A stretch of 64,000 bases of DNA. Origin: Ipomoea triloba (taxonomy: Eukaryota; Streptophyta; Magnoliopsida; Solanales; Convolvulaceae). Under the pieces are notes generated by a model that did not search any database, was not told the DNA's origin, and saw only the letters and a list, made by a program, of their open reading frames with translations. Where the stretch lies: positions 10,292,412 to 10,356,411 of the forward strand of contig NC_044923.1 of assembly GCF_003576645.1 (NCBI RefSeq), in the 5' to 3' direction. Positions 23,950 through 35,155 of this stretch are shown here, piece after piece; the stretch's first letter is position 1; every line of letters starts with the position of its first letter. The position numbers and the translations under genes are program-made.

Positions 23950-25145
23950 TTATCCAACTCAATTCCTCCATTATACGGAATATTTATTACTCAGAATTAT
24001 ATTGTATTTACTTTGACTTGCATTATCTCAATACCTTCGTTGGGATAATAGAAAATATTTTTTAAAAATGATTTATTTTTCAATAAATATTTTCATTTTC
24101 TTGTATGTACCTGAAAATTTAAAAAAAAATTAATCTTTTTCTATTTAACTAAAATTAGAAATTATATTTTTCAGTTTGATTCATACATATATCTATTACA
24201 ATGTTTTTTAAATATTAACTTTTTTAATGATGATAATAATTTTTATTTTTTAAAATAATATAAATTAAAATATGGCATTGTTTGATAGAGCTTATTTTAG
24301 AGCTTGTGTGTTATTTTAAGTTACAAATAAGCTATAAGGTCTGTTTGGTAAAATATGAGAATTTAAAATAATACTTTATTTTAATAGTAATTATAATAAA
24401 TATTGTAAATAAATACTTTTAAACTTGTAACTAATTGTAATAAAAATAAATACATGAATTGATAAATATGTAATTCTAAACTAAAGAAATTGAATTAACA
24501 TATGGAAAACATATACTCAGGTGGTGTTTAAGACTTTTCAACCAAAGTTAGTCTTGACTACGTTTGATCGATTGTTCAATGATATTAAAGAAGCTTTAAG
24601 TTCATTCAACGAATTCAGCTTCAAATTTGTGAAACAGTCTGCGAATCTTAAATTGTTCGGGAAGCCACCCGGCGCAATAATCTTGACTACGTTTGTAGCA
24701 TTGCTAGGGAAGCCATCCGGCGCAATAATCTTAAATTGTTCAAACTCTAGATTTTTTTATGTTAATATTTAATATTTCAGTATTAACTATTAAAGTATTA
24801 AATAGTTTATAATTATTAACTCTTAAAAAAATTAGATTTTTTTTTAAAAAAAATAATAAAAAATACATGGGCGCCTTGTCGCCGATTAGTCGCCGCCTAT
24901 GTGCTCTAGGCGCTAGACGCCCCTCGAGCGCCCGAGGAACGCTTATCCATTTTTTCAACCATGGACCAAGCCCAACCATACATATATTTTAACTAGACTA
25001 GCTTAATATCTCATTTAACACACAAATGGTTGGGTAACTTTCCTATTCGACTCCACTCAAAGGAAGAGAGAATTGATATAAAAATTGAAAAAATAATTTT
25101 CGATTAAAAATCTCAAAAAACATTTTTCATTAGTGTTTGCCATGG
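23950..25145. other. Gene-free interval
   Basis: AT-rich. 24660-24740 contains a short direct repeat (GGGAAGCCAxCCGGCGCAATAATCTT). 24860-24960 is a GC-rich GGCGCC/GCGCTAGACGCC repeat of a family also found at 18960 and in the DUF3700 intron. 25060-25145 may be a leftover of the Copia gag split by the next element. Confidence 0.45.
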
Positions 25146-26354
25146 ATTTGTGTGATATCCCGTGATAATTATTCCGGAATTACGCACCACGATTATTTTC
25201 TAAAATTAAATTCATTGTCTCTAGTGAGCCCAATTCTTGAATTAAATAAGAATATTTCCTAAGGTAATTCCAAATCAAAAGTCCAAATCCTTATGCTAGT
25301 ATATTATATTGTTTCTAAGACATTTAATTCCTAATATTATGGGTTTTCTCCTTATTCTATCTATTCATTTATTTAAGAGATGAATCATTTGGCCCAATAA
25401 TTATTCTTGTACATAGAACTAGTATATATATATATAAAGATCCGAGCCCATTCTTTATTAAATCTTCCTCCCTAATATATACATATATGTATATATGTAT
25501 ATATGTATTATGGTATATATTCAAGACTTAGCATTATCTAGAGATTCCACTCTCTCTCTCTCTTCCCCTACTCATTCTTCACGCCATTTCCTTCCATTCT
25601 CCTTCAAAGATTGGCCTTCATTTCATCTACAAGATTTCAAGCAAAGATCCTTCTTTTATTGTTCTTCAAGAAAGATCATGGTAATTAAGATCCTACCTTT
25701 CTTTGCATTTCCTCCCCTTTGTTGACTATCTTTATGAACTCTTTCCTTCTCCTTGTGGTGGGTTTTGGGTTGATAGATGATCAAGAAGTGATGGTTGCTA
25801 GGATGAGCTTAGGATTGATAGTTGCTTTTGGATTAATGAGCTTCAAGAAGTAATCTTCCATGTTACACTAAAACCTACTTTCACTCATGAATATATGAAT
25901 ATTATTTGGTGTTGTGGAATCCTGTGGAATTTCTTGGTGTTTAGCCTTTGATTTGTTGGATTGTGAACCTATATTGTGGATCTATGGACTTGTGTTCATT
26001 ATCCTTTCATCTTGATGAGTATAAGTATCTATTGTTATGGATTCCATATATTATTTGGCCTCTGTGATGTGTAATCTGTGTGTTCTGATCATATTCTGTA
26101 TTCTAGATTGGATTATCGTGTATTCTATTCTGGTATGGGAGTTGGTGTGTTGGGATTGCACTTGCGGTGCGTTCAGGCGGTATAATGTGTCCCGCCTGAG
26201 TGGTCCGCAAGTGTAGTGGTGGAAGAGAGTGGCGGGAGGTGGTGAACCGTTGGGTGGCCCCGTCCCTTCTTGCGGAAGAGGACGACGGACCAGTGGGCTC
26301 TGCCGGTGAGCTCCGTCAGTTGGGGGCGGGTGCTTGTGGCGGTATGTGGTGTTC

Positions 26355-27801
26355 TGATAAGTGCAAAATATACCACTTTTATAAGGTTATTCGTGGATCG
26401 TTTAGTATACAAGTTAAAGCTTTTATGAATGTTTTAGTATTAAATTGCATTGAAATGCTTTATATTGTCTTAGTACCCGTTCCACACTTTACCGATTGTT
26501 TTGTAGGTAAAAAGAAGTGTTTAAAGGCAGAAAATGGCTAGATTTCGGAGAAGGATTCACGAGTCGAAGTTGGAGTGCAAAATAGGCCATGGACGCCCGG
26601 TGGACGCCCTGTGGACGCGCGTCCACCACGCGTCCACCCTTGCGTCCAACTTTTCGCTCTCTGATTCTCGCACAGCAGAACCGAAGTCTGCTGTGGACGC
26701 GAGGCGGACGCGCCTTGGACGCCCGCGTCCAATTTTAAGCTCTCTGAAATTTGGTTCGCTCTGCTGTGGACGTGCGCGTCCAAGGTGCGTCTACTCGGCG
26801 ATTTAACTCCCTATTTAAGATATTTTGGCGGAAAAGGAATGGATCACTCCATTCATCCACCATTCCACACCCTAGACTTTCTCTCTCTAGGATTAGCCTA
26901 GAGAGATCTCTCCCAAATCACTCCACATTGCAATTCTTAGTTTAGATTAGAATTAGAGAAGAATTCCATTGTTGCAAGATTGTGATCTACATTCAAGTTC
27001 AAGATTAAAGTTCAATTTCAAGTTCAAGTTCAAATTCAAAGTTCAATTCCTAGCTAAGTCTTCCTTTTAATTTCTTGTCATTACTTTTACCTTTTGCTAT
27101 TTCAATTCCAAGTATGATTAGATAGATCTTTGTGGATTTGGGTTGAGCAATGTTGTATGGATATTCTTGAGTTTTGAATTGATCAATTAGGTTTTGCAAT
27201 TGCTTTGATTATGAGTTTGATTGTGTGAGTGGTGATCCACTTTGACTCTTGTGTAGGGGTGATCAACCTATATGAGAGGTGTTTGGAGAAGGAGTCTCAT
27301 CTACGAGAGTAGAGTTACTCCTTAGCCTAGCCTAGCACATTTCCCTCTCACCTTTGAGAAAAGGGAGAAGTGGAAGATAAGAGGCACATAACGTGTTTGT
27401 CATAATGCCTCTTCTAGCCTAATGTTCACAAGGATGACATTACGGTCTAAGAAGTGAGTCCATTGACCACGAGAGTGGCGGTGGTGTTGGTGACCTTGTC
27501 TCATCTTCATTATCTAAGTGTTGCTAGCCTAATATCTTAGGAAATCAAGGATACCTATATGAGTTGCAAGATCCAAATCCTCCTTCCCCATTGATCGTTT
27601 CCTTTGTTTGTGCCTTATTTTCATTATGTTTCATGCACCTTTCTTACTATGTTTGGGTTAGCTTTCAAACACTAAACACTCTTGTGCTTAATCCCCTTAC
27701 CGCTTGAATTCCCTCCTTGCCATCCTTTGAGAACGATACTCGGAAATCTTTCCGTTTTAACACCTATTCCTTTCCATCCACCGCGAAAACTACACTCATC
27801 A
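26355..27801 (+). mobile_element. Nested solo LTR with target duplication TGTTC
   Basis: 1447 bp from TGATAAGTGC to ACACTCATCA, flanked by TGTTC (26350-26354 and 27802-27806). It lies inside the larger solo LTR. A TATA-like CTATTTAAGATA at about 26811 is followed by CT-rich leader-like sequence, suggesting plus orientation. A GC-rich run of TGGACGC/GCGTCC repeats occurs at 26590-26790. A diverged relative lies at 33360-34400. Confidence 0.82.
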
Positions 27802-28139
27802 TGTTCTGTCGAGGTGTTCCTTCAATTCATTTCTGATTCTGTTCCAGTAACTATTTTATGATCTGTTGACTCTGTTGATTCATCTTTGATTCTAGAATGT
27901 GTCTTGAACATATTGTTGAGTATTCCACCTTGGTTGTTGAGTATTTATTCATGATCTTTGGTCATTTATCTTGACTTATTGAGTTAGCATTGTTGGTTGA
28001 TTCTTTGGTTATTATCCTGAGTTTGTACTGTGTTCATATTCTGAGTTAGGCATTGTTGATTGAGTAATTCTTTGGCTTCTTGAGTCTTGATATTCTTGGG
28101 AAGTGGTTGATTGAGTTATGGCTTTACTTGTGGTTGGGA

Positions 28140-28540
28140 TTGAGAGGAGTCATTGGGCTTCGCGCCTATGTGGTAATGGGCATACTATGCCTCTGTGGTT
28201 GGGCTTCGTGCCTCTGTGGTAATGGGTATTCTATGCCTCTGTGGTTGGGCTTCGTGCCTCTGTGGTAATGGGCATTCTATGTCTCTGTGGTTGGGCTTTG
28301 TGCCTCTGTGGTAATGGGCATTCTATGCCTCTGTGGTTGGGCTTTGTGCCTCTATGATAATGGGCATTCTATGCCTTTGTGGTTGGGCTTTGTGCCTCTG
28401 TAGTAATGGGCATTCTATGCCTCTATGGTTGGGCTCTGTGCCTCTGTGGTAATGGGCATTATATGCCTCTGTGGTTGGGCTTTGCGCCTCTGTGCTAATG
28501 GGCTTCGTGCCTCTGTGGTTGGGCTCTATGCCTCTGTGTC
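28140..28540. repeat. 46-bp tandem array
   Basis: About eight to nine copies of a unit containing GTGGTAATGGGCATTCTATG and CCTCTGTGGTTGGGCTT, with a few substitutions and a shortened last copy. It lies within the large solo LTR. Open frames across it result from the periodicity. Confidence 0.9.
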
Positions 28541-28694
28541 GTGACATTGGTATGGTGGTTTGGTATGATGGTTGGTGTGGTGGTATGGTTGTTGTGATTT
28601 GGACCTTATCTTTTGTATTATGGTTTCGGGTCAGTGAGATTGTGTTGGTTGGTTTCATTTGTGGTTATTCTGTTGAACTTGTGACTCAGTTGGT

Positions 28695-28990
28695 ATCTTG
28701 TTATAGACTTGTTGTCTTATGCATTCGTTACTTGATATTGGATTATAGACTTGTTGTCTTATGCATTCGTTACTTGATATTGGATTCATTTGGAAGAGTC
28801 TTATGCATTCGTTACTTGATATTGGATTCATTTGGAAGAGTCTTATGCATTCGTTACTTGATATTGGATTCATTTGGAAGAGTCTTTGGCATTCGTTACT
28901 TGATATTGGATTCATTTGGAAGAGTCTTTGGTTTGTGATTCATTCAATTGGATTCATTTGGAAGAGTCTTTGGTTTGTGATTCATTCAAC
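28695..28990. repeat. 42-bp tandem array
   Basis: Copies of a unit that includes TTATGCATTCGTTACTTGAT and GGATTCATTTGGAAGAGTC, with the last units truncated. Because 42 is a multiple of three, long ORFs with 14-residue periodicity appear on both strands; they are not genes. Confidence 0.9.
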
Positions 28991-29485
28991 TTGTTGTTGT
29001 TGAGTCATCTTATTTAAATAAAGAACAGTTTCGTTGGTGCGTATATTCTATACGTGTGTGTAAACCTATTTACAAACCATACTATACTATGTATTTCTCA
29101 CGAGTGTGAGTGGTTGATTGCTTATCATTTCTTTGCTAATGTTTTCCTAACTGTTTTCCAAGTATGGAGTAGATTGAGCCGAGAGCGCGCTAGAGATAGA
29201 TTTGCTTCGTTCTATGTTTAGTCTTGTGGACTGTTTAGATGTTTTCAGGCCTGTGTGCCTTAGACTATGTTTTATGTATTAACTCTTTCAGTTGTTCTAC
29301 TTTATGGATTAGTATTGTGGATTTTTAGCATGTGCATCTAGGGTTGGATTTACCTAGATGTGGCATGACACCCGTTGAGTATTAGTATGCTTCCGCTTTA
29401 TTATGTTGTTAGTTCTGAGATTGCTAACTTTTATATTAAGTTTATACCTATCTCAGTGTGAAAATTTTAGGGGTGTCACAATTTG

Positions 29486-29769
29486 TCGATATAGAGTGAA
29501 TCCAGCTCGGACCATAAATCTGACACAGTCGTCTCACCTACGACCTCACGTAGAACTGCATTTGACAAGCACAATTGAATGATTGAACGTATCTTGTCAT
29601 CCAAATCTTCCCAATCTTCATCTGACATTGTAGTCAATTTCTTTTTCTTCCCAGCTAGCACTTTCTTCAAACCGTTCTGGGTTAGAACGGCTTCAATTTG
29701 AACCTTCCAGATAGAAAAGCTAATTTTTCCATCGAACTTCTTGATATCGAACTTGGTAACAGCCGACAT
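29486..29769 (-). pseudogene. Ty1-Copia gag, N-terminal fragment
   Basis: The minus strand encodes MSAVTKFDIKKFDG followed by FSIWKVQIEAVL, the start typical of plant Copia Gag (WxxQ/KI...L), up to LYIDK, where it is cut by the solo LTR. PBS and LTR lie just upstream in the element's orientation. Bases left of the solo LTR (before 25146) may continue the frame for a few codons but then decay. Confidence 0.8.
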
Positions 29770-29795
29770 CTTCGAAAATAATTCTCAATTAAACC

Positions 29796-30318
29796 GCTCT
29801 GATACCACGTGTTAGGAATATAGCGGAATGATGCGGACTCGAATAATCGAAAGTTGAGAATTATAGAAGTTAAATAATAGTGAAATAATAGAAATGACAA
29901 ATAAGGAAATTGCTATAATTGAGAAGATGAACGAGAAAAACAAGAAAAATATATATATATACTAAGTACACGAGAAAGAAAGAAGAAATGGATAAAGATG
30001 AATTGAATTGATGCATTGAATTACAAAACTAAGCTAGCTAGTTTTATACTAACAAAAGGAGAGAAATGTGCTAAAATAATGGAAAATCATGCGCCATGAA
30101 GAGAGCAAAAAACGGAGAATGTGTAGGCTGATGCAACATAAAGTGGAGAACTGATGCAGTAGTTGAGCAGTACATCCATTACGTGGGTTACTTGCAATTT
30201 GAGCCACATAATTCCCGCAAAGATACACTTTTAATATAAGGATTCCCGCAAAGATACACTTTTATTTAAAACCATTACAAGCCATTTGGGCTCAAACTAA
30301 AATTATACACTAGCAACA
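29796..30318 (-). mobile_element. Copia 5' LTR and primer-binding site
   Basis: The LTR at 29810-30318 runs TGTTAGGAAT to TAGCAACA. In the element's minus orientation it ends next to the PBS TGGTATCAGAGC (29796-29807), complementary to initiator tRNA-Met. A 31-bp GATTCCCGCAAAGATACACTT unit is tandemly doubled at about 30209-30270. The matching 3' LTR is not in the window, except for a family fragment at 98-205. Confidence 0.8.
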
Positions 30319-30487
30319 GTTTCGATTATAATTTAAAAAATATTACTATTTAAATCCTAAATAACTCAAAATATATGAAAGTTGTAGAGGATTATATTTT
30401 TTCAACTTCTATCTCAATTCAACTTTGTATGAGAGAGAAATGTTCTCAAATTAGTAAAATGTGTCAAGGTAGTCCAATTAAATTTAG

Positions 30488-31393
30488 GCTAAAGTGTCAT
30501 TCCGCACCATGAACTATATTTGATTATTCATGTCACACCTTAAACTTTCATAACATCCATTTTGATACACAAATCATTAATTTTTTTCATCTAGCATTTT
30601 TCACAGGTTACCAGGTTACTATGATGACATGGCACATGTAATTAGCTTATTTGGATATCTTTTTAAGTTAACCCAAAATTTTTAAGCAAACTCCAAAAAT
30701 CAACGCCTCACGCTGCCCCTCCCCTGTGCCTTCAGCCGGACCAGTGCTCACTAGACCAAATCACCACAGCCCCTCCACAATCCACTACTCCTCCCATCGA
30801 TTGCGACAGCGCGTGCCGAACCCATCGACGACCTGCCTAGGGGTGACAGCGATTCGTTCCGGTTCCGAACCACCGGTTCACGGTTCCAAGGCTACACAAA
30901 CCAGAACCAGAACCTTATATAAAGGTTCCGGTTCCGGTTCAACATGAGTTTTTTTTTTTAGTATATATAGTTATATATAATATGTTTTGTTATTATAAAA
31001 AACATATTATAAATTATTATTATTATTATTTTGGCTACTGCCTACTGGCAGTAGCTAAATATAGTTTTTTTTATATATATATTTAGCTACTGCCAGTAGC
31101 TAAATGCCTAAATATAAGAATTTTTTTTATTTTACGGTTTCAATACCCGTTGTTGGGCTGGAGAAGGTTTAGAGGAAAACAAAAAAAATAAAAAAAATAA
31201 AAAAAATAAAAGAAGAAAACAAAAAAAAAATTAGTCCAAGTCAGCATAAATTACCTATAACTTGTAGGTAACCTGTAAAAATTGCTAGATGAAAAAAAAA
31301 TTAATGGTTTGTGTATCGAAATAGACCTTATGAAAGTTTAAGGTGCGGCATGAATAATCCAATATAATTCATGGTGTGGGATGACACTTAGCC
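30488..31393. mobile_element. MULE-like element upstream of chitinase C
   Basis: 906 bp with long inverted ends: GGCTAAAGTGTCATTCCGCA on the left and the matching reverse complement ending GACACTTAGCC on the right, with similarity running about 130 bp inwards. The flanks are TAAAATTTA and TTAAATTTA (8/9), fitting a 9-bp Mutator-type duplication. The paralogous flank of chitinase A (about 12550) has a single uninterrupted TTAAATTTA, the empty site. The inside has a GC-rich patch (30690-30920) with GGTTCCGGTTCC repeats that might be a captured or nested piece, and TAGCTACTGCCAGTAGCTA palindromes. Confidence 0.85.
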
Positions 31394-31562
31394 TTAAATT
31401 TAAGATAAAACTCACTTTTTAATGTTCACTACTCATAGGAATCATTTATTGTTTTGTGTTTAATTATCAAGCAAATTAAATGGGATAAGTCCAACAAATT
31501 CACAACCAATTTTTCGTATACTCTTCATTTTTCCTACTGTTAAAGGCATCGAGATGATGCAT

Positions 31563-31768
31563 AGTCAAAGTCAAAAATTGCTACATACACGCTTTCTACG
31601 TCATAAACATAACTAGGAATAGGTATGGACAAAAAGTCAGTCTACAAATACACAAAAACTGTATGAATATGAATCACCTCATTTTAAATTTAAAAAAAAA
31701 ATAAAAATGCTCCTGTTAGGAATTGCAAAATTTGCAGCAATCACATAACACTTTCTACACTATAAATA
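31563..31768 (+). promoter_or_regulatory. Chitinase C promoter: TATA box, W-boxes, ACGTCA
   Basis: CTATAAATA (31760-31768) lies 51 bp before the ATG. AGTCAAAGTCAA (31563-31574) is a tandem reverse W-box and ACGTCA (31598-31603) a TGA-type site. The third W-box of gene A is changed here to AGTCAG (about 31636). The MULE-like element ends 170 bp upstream of the W-boxes. Confidence 0.6.
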
Positions 31769-31818
31769 CTCCTATCAGCATCCCAGAGATTCATCACAAA
31801 CACCTATAAATATTGAAA

Positions 31819-33169
31819 ATGGCAAATTTTGGTTCATTTTTGCTATGCTTGGCTCTTATTGCACTGTCCCTAGGGTTGAGCTCAGCCCAAAACTGTGGCT
31901 GCGCTGGTGGGCTGTGTTGCAGCCAATGGGGGTATTGCGGCACTGGGGATGACTACTGCGGCGAAGGGTGCCGTGAAGGGCCGTGCTACAAACCCCCTAG
32001 CCCCCCTAGCGGCGGCGGCTCCGTTGCCGACATTGTGTCAGAAGCGTTTTTCAACGGAATTGCCGACCAGGCGGATTCCGGGTGCGAAGGGAAGGGGTTC
32101 TACACGCGAAACTCGTTTCTTGACGCCGTCAACTCCTACCCGCAGTTCGGAACGGTAGGGAGCGCCGATGACTCTAAGCGGGAAGTTGCGGCGTTTTTCG
32201 CCCACGTTACTCATGAAACTGGGCGTAAGTTAATCATCATCATTTTAACCAGCAAATACAAATTTTGGTATATTAAACAGTGTTTATTTGTACTAAAAAA
32301 AAAACAGTCTTTATGTCTTACGAATTTTCATACACATTTATTGTTTTAGTGTCAAAATTTATTATGTTGGATAGCCTGGTATTCCTCTGTTTGAGACAGG
32401 TATGAATCTAAACTTATTAAGTGTATTTTTGTTTTTTCATAATTAAGATTCCAATTCAAATATAAGTAAAGGAATTTAAGTCTTGACTTAAATTCCTTTA
32501 GTTATATTTGAATTGGAATCTTAATTATGAAAGGACAAAAATACCCTTAATAATTTTAGATTCAGACATGTCTTAATAGAGGGATAATCGACCTAATAAA
32601 GTTTGGCACTAGAATCATAAGCGTGCATGAAAGTTGATAAAATTAAATATTTATACCAAAATTGTCATTTTACTAATACTGGTGAGACCAAATTTAGAAT
32701 TTGCCCTAATTTTAACATAAATTCTAAAAACCTCGTACTACTCCCATCCCATGCAGATATGTGCTACATAAATGAGATCGACGGTGAATCCAGAGACTAC
32801 TGTGACGAGACTAACACACAGTATCCCTGCGCACCCGGAAAGATGTACTACGGCCGTGGACCCATCCAACTGTCCTGGAATTTCAACTACGGACCGGCCG
32901 GCCAAAGCATCGGTTTCGACGGCCTAAAAAACCCAGACGTCGTCGCCACAGACCCGGCTATTTCCTTCAAAACCGCCCTGTGGTTTTGGATGAACAATTG
33001 TCATTCTCCCATTACCTCCGGTCAGGGTTTTGGCGCCACCATTCGCGCCATCAACGGCCAACTTGAGTGCGATGGGGCTAATCCGGACACTGTTAGGACG
33101 AGGGTTGCGTATTACACACAGTACTGCCAGCAACTTGGTGTCGATCCTGGGAATAACCTTGAATGCTAA
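31819..33169 (+). CDS. Class IV chitinase C (hevein + GH19), two exons
   Basis: Exon 1 is 31819-32224, the intron 32225-32756 (532 bp, donor C|GTAAGT, acceptor GCAG|AT), and exon 2 is 32757-33169, giving 272 residues. It is a secreted endochitinase: signal peptide to about residue 23, a hevein domain with the full Cys pattern ([24 protein letters not shown]), a linker three residues longer than in A (PPSPPSGGG), then GH19. The catalytic Glu residues are E133 and E142 (HETGHMCYINEI). GH19 signature 2 is [11 protein letters not shown]. The start is the ATG at 31819; an upstream in-frame TTG is rejected. The gene and both flanks are the inverted duplicate of chitinase A. The intron carries a 48-bp-arm hairpin. 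All key residues are present, so it is likely active. Confidence 0.95.
32435..32532. repeat. Near-perfect 48-bp-arm hairpin in the intron of chitinase C
   Basis: Left arm 32435-32482 and right arm 32485-32532 are reverse complements with one mismatch and a 2-nt loop. The arms contain CATAATTAAGATTCCAATTC and GGAATTTAAGTC. It is transcribed as part of the intron and would fold into long double-stranded RNA. It may be a foldback MITE or a small-RNA source. Confidence 0.88.
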
Positions 33170-33359
33170 GATATATAAAACAATGTAATAGACAATAACA
33201 AACAGAATAATGTTTTATGGTAAATTTACCAGTGTTAACATTATTTAGTAAAGTTTTTGGTAATAAAATAATTTTTTTTATCAATCTAACAAAGCACTAA
33301 TAATATATATTTAAGTGCTTGGCGCACTCTTATTAGTTATTCTACTAATCTACTATATG

Positions 33360-34400
33360 TGAAAATTGGATTTAGTGGTGATGGAAATTAATAAGAGTAT
33401 CGTTCTCAAGGGATAACTTAAAGAGAATTTGAGTAATAAGGGGTTAAGTACAAATTCATAGAATGTTTGAAAGCTAACCTAAAGATATTGGAGTATTGCA
33501 TGTTCAAGGAATCAATAATGAGAACTTGTGAATTAAAATGTAATAAATGAAATAGAGATTTGAACCAAACATGCATGCTTGCATAAAATTCCTTGTGTCT
33601 AAAGTTTAAGTTATGTAAGTCCTGATGATGAACTTGGGGAAATGGTTTAAGCGCCAATGTCACTCTCGTGATCAATTGGACTATCAACTAAACCTAAACC
33701 TAAGTCTCATTCTCATGGCAACTTGGCTTGATGAGGCAATTTAACAAACACTTTGTGTGCATATTTCATTCAAACTCCATTTTCTCAAAGAGTCAAAGGT
33801 GAGTAAGAAATATGATAGATATGGCTATTGTGTAGCCCTATTATATTCTCATTGGTGGAACACCAATTCCAAATTTCTCTTGCATAATTTGGTCATAATT
33901 ATGAAGAGTCAAATCAATTTCACTCAATTCATAACCAAGTTCAACATTAAAACAATACAAAACCTAATTTATACAATTCAATTCATATTGGGATCATACT
34001 CAAGTAAGTTCAATTCAAATCCTAAATATGTTTAACTACTCATATTTGGAATGTAAAAACAAGAAGCAATTGAAGTAATAAACATAGAATTCAAAACTTT
34101 AAGAAATATAAATGCAAAGATATGGAATAGAGAACTTAACTTTATGATTTAATTGCAAGAAATAATCTAGAAATTGAAGTTGAATGTTGGAATTATTCCT
34201 CTAAATCTTCTAATAAAATGGTAGATTACAGGTGTAGGGAAGTGTTTTCTAAAGTTTCCTAGAGAGAAAAACTAAAAGGAGAGTTCAAACATTCAAAAAG
34301 TAATCAGAAAATAACCACCCAGAGGTATTTATAGTTTTAATGTTCAGAAACTGATTATTGAGACTCACGCTGATCACACTACATTATAGTTGTCAAGTTT
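33360..34400 (-). mobile_element. Diverged LTR related to 26355-27801
   Basis: The reverse strand follows the layout of the nested solo LTR: a TATA-like CTATAAATA (near 34330), a CTCTCTAGG leader, then CACGAGAGTGAC and CCTTGAGAACGATACTC near the end. The left boundary is sharp: the duplicated flank shared with chitinase A stops at TACTATATG and TGAAAATTGG begins. The right end is not clear. Confidence 0.6.
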
Positions 34401-34579
34401 TTGATAATATCCTACTAATTTCAAAACTAAAACATGAGTAAACTATTTTTTTTTATCAATTCTTATTAATTAAAATGTAACTAGCTTTATGAAACCAATT
34501 GACTAGCTCTATAAATATATATATAAAAATTATATGTTTTCTACTAATTTGTAAATTAAAGTATATTAAAAAGTTTGTA

Positions 34580-34589
34580 ATTTCTATCA

Positions 34590-34627
<38 letters not shown>

Positions 34628-35155
34628 GAGTCACTTTCATATTTGGTCCTACTGTTATTGGGGCATTACCAATTTTAGTCCACTTCATTAATTTTTGCCA
34701 CATTGCGGCCAGTCTTATTTAGTCCTTGCCACTTTTAGTCCACCGTCAAATGGCCGTCCAAAACAGAGGTATTTTTGGTCTTTTCATACTTTGGTCATCT
34801 CCTTGACCCTTTGCAGTGGTTTTCCTTATACATTTTCATCCAAAGAAAGGGTCCGACGAAAGCCATAGAGTCACATTACAAGGCCATGGCTTTCGCCTGA
34901 CCTCTTCATTGGATGAAATTGTGCAAGGAAACCCACTACAAAGGGTAAAAGAGATGACCAAAGCATGAAAAGATAAAAATACCCCTGTTTTGGACGGTTA
35001 TTTGACAAAAATTTTAACAGTGGACTAAAAGTGGCAATGACTAAATAAGACTGGCCGCAATGTGGCAAAAATAAATGAAGTGGACTAAAATTGGCAATGC
35101 TCCAATAACAATAGGACCAAAAATGAAAATGACTCTAATAATAATAATAATAATT
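34580..35155. mobile_element. TIR element inserted in a (TAA)n microsatellite
   Basis: 34627-35136 has inverted ends of about 100 bp or more, starting AGAGTCACTTTCAT and TGGTCCTACTGTTATTGG, with close matches at the other end. On both sides lies (TAA)n, so the target duplication cannot be separated from the microsatellite. The centre (34800-34930) has CATTTTCATCCAAAG-type sequence and no gene. Confidence 0.75.

Larger units (their letters stand above)
25151..29480. mobile_element. Large Gypsy-like solo LTR with target duplication ATTTG
   Basis: It begins TGTGATATCCCG and ends GGTGTCACA, with ATTTG on both sides (25146-25150 and 29481-29485). These ends resemble Tekay/Del-type Gypsy LTRs. The span is 4330 bp, or about 2.88 kb once the nested LTR is removed. 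It holds two tandem arrays (28140-28540 and 28695-28990). No gag-pol lies inside, so I read it as a solo LTR. It is inserted in the gag of a Copia element. Confidence 0.78.

Noticed and set aside
26534..26945. ORFs at the TGGACGC/GCGTCC-rich part of the nested LTR
   Set aside because: Located within an LTR in repetitive GC-rich sequence, with no recognised protein.
28695..28990. CRISPR-like regular repeats
   Set aside because: The units abut without unique spacers and the DNA is eukaryotic; this is a minisatellite.
28323..29003. Repetitive ORFs over the 46-bp and 42-bp arrays
   Set aside because: The frames are open on both strands only because of unit periodicity; the products are pure repeats.
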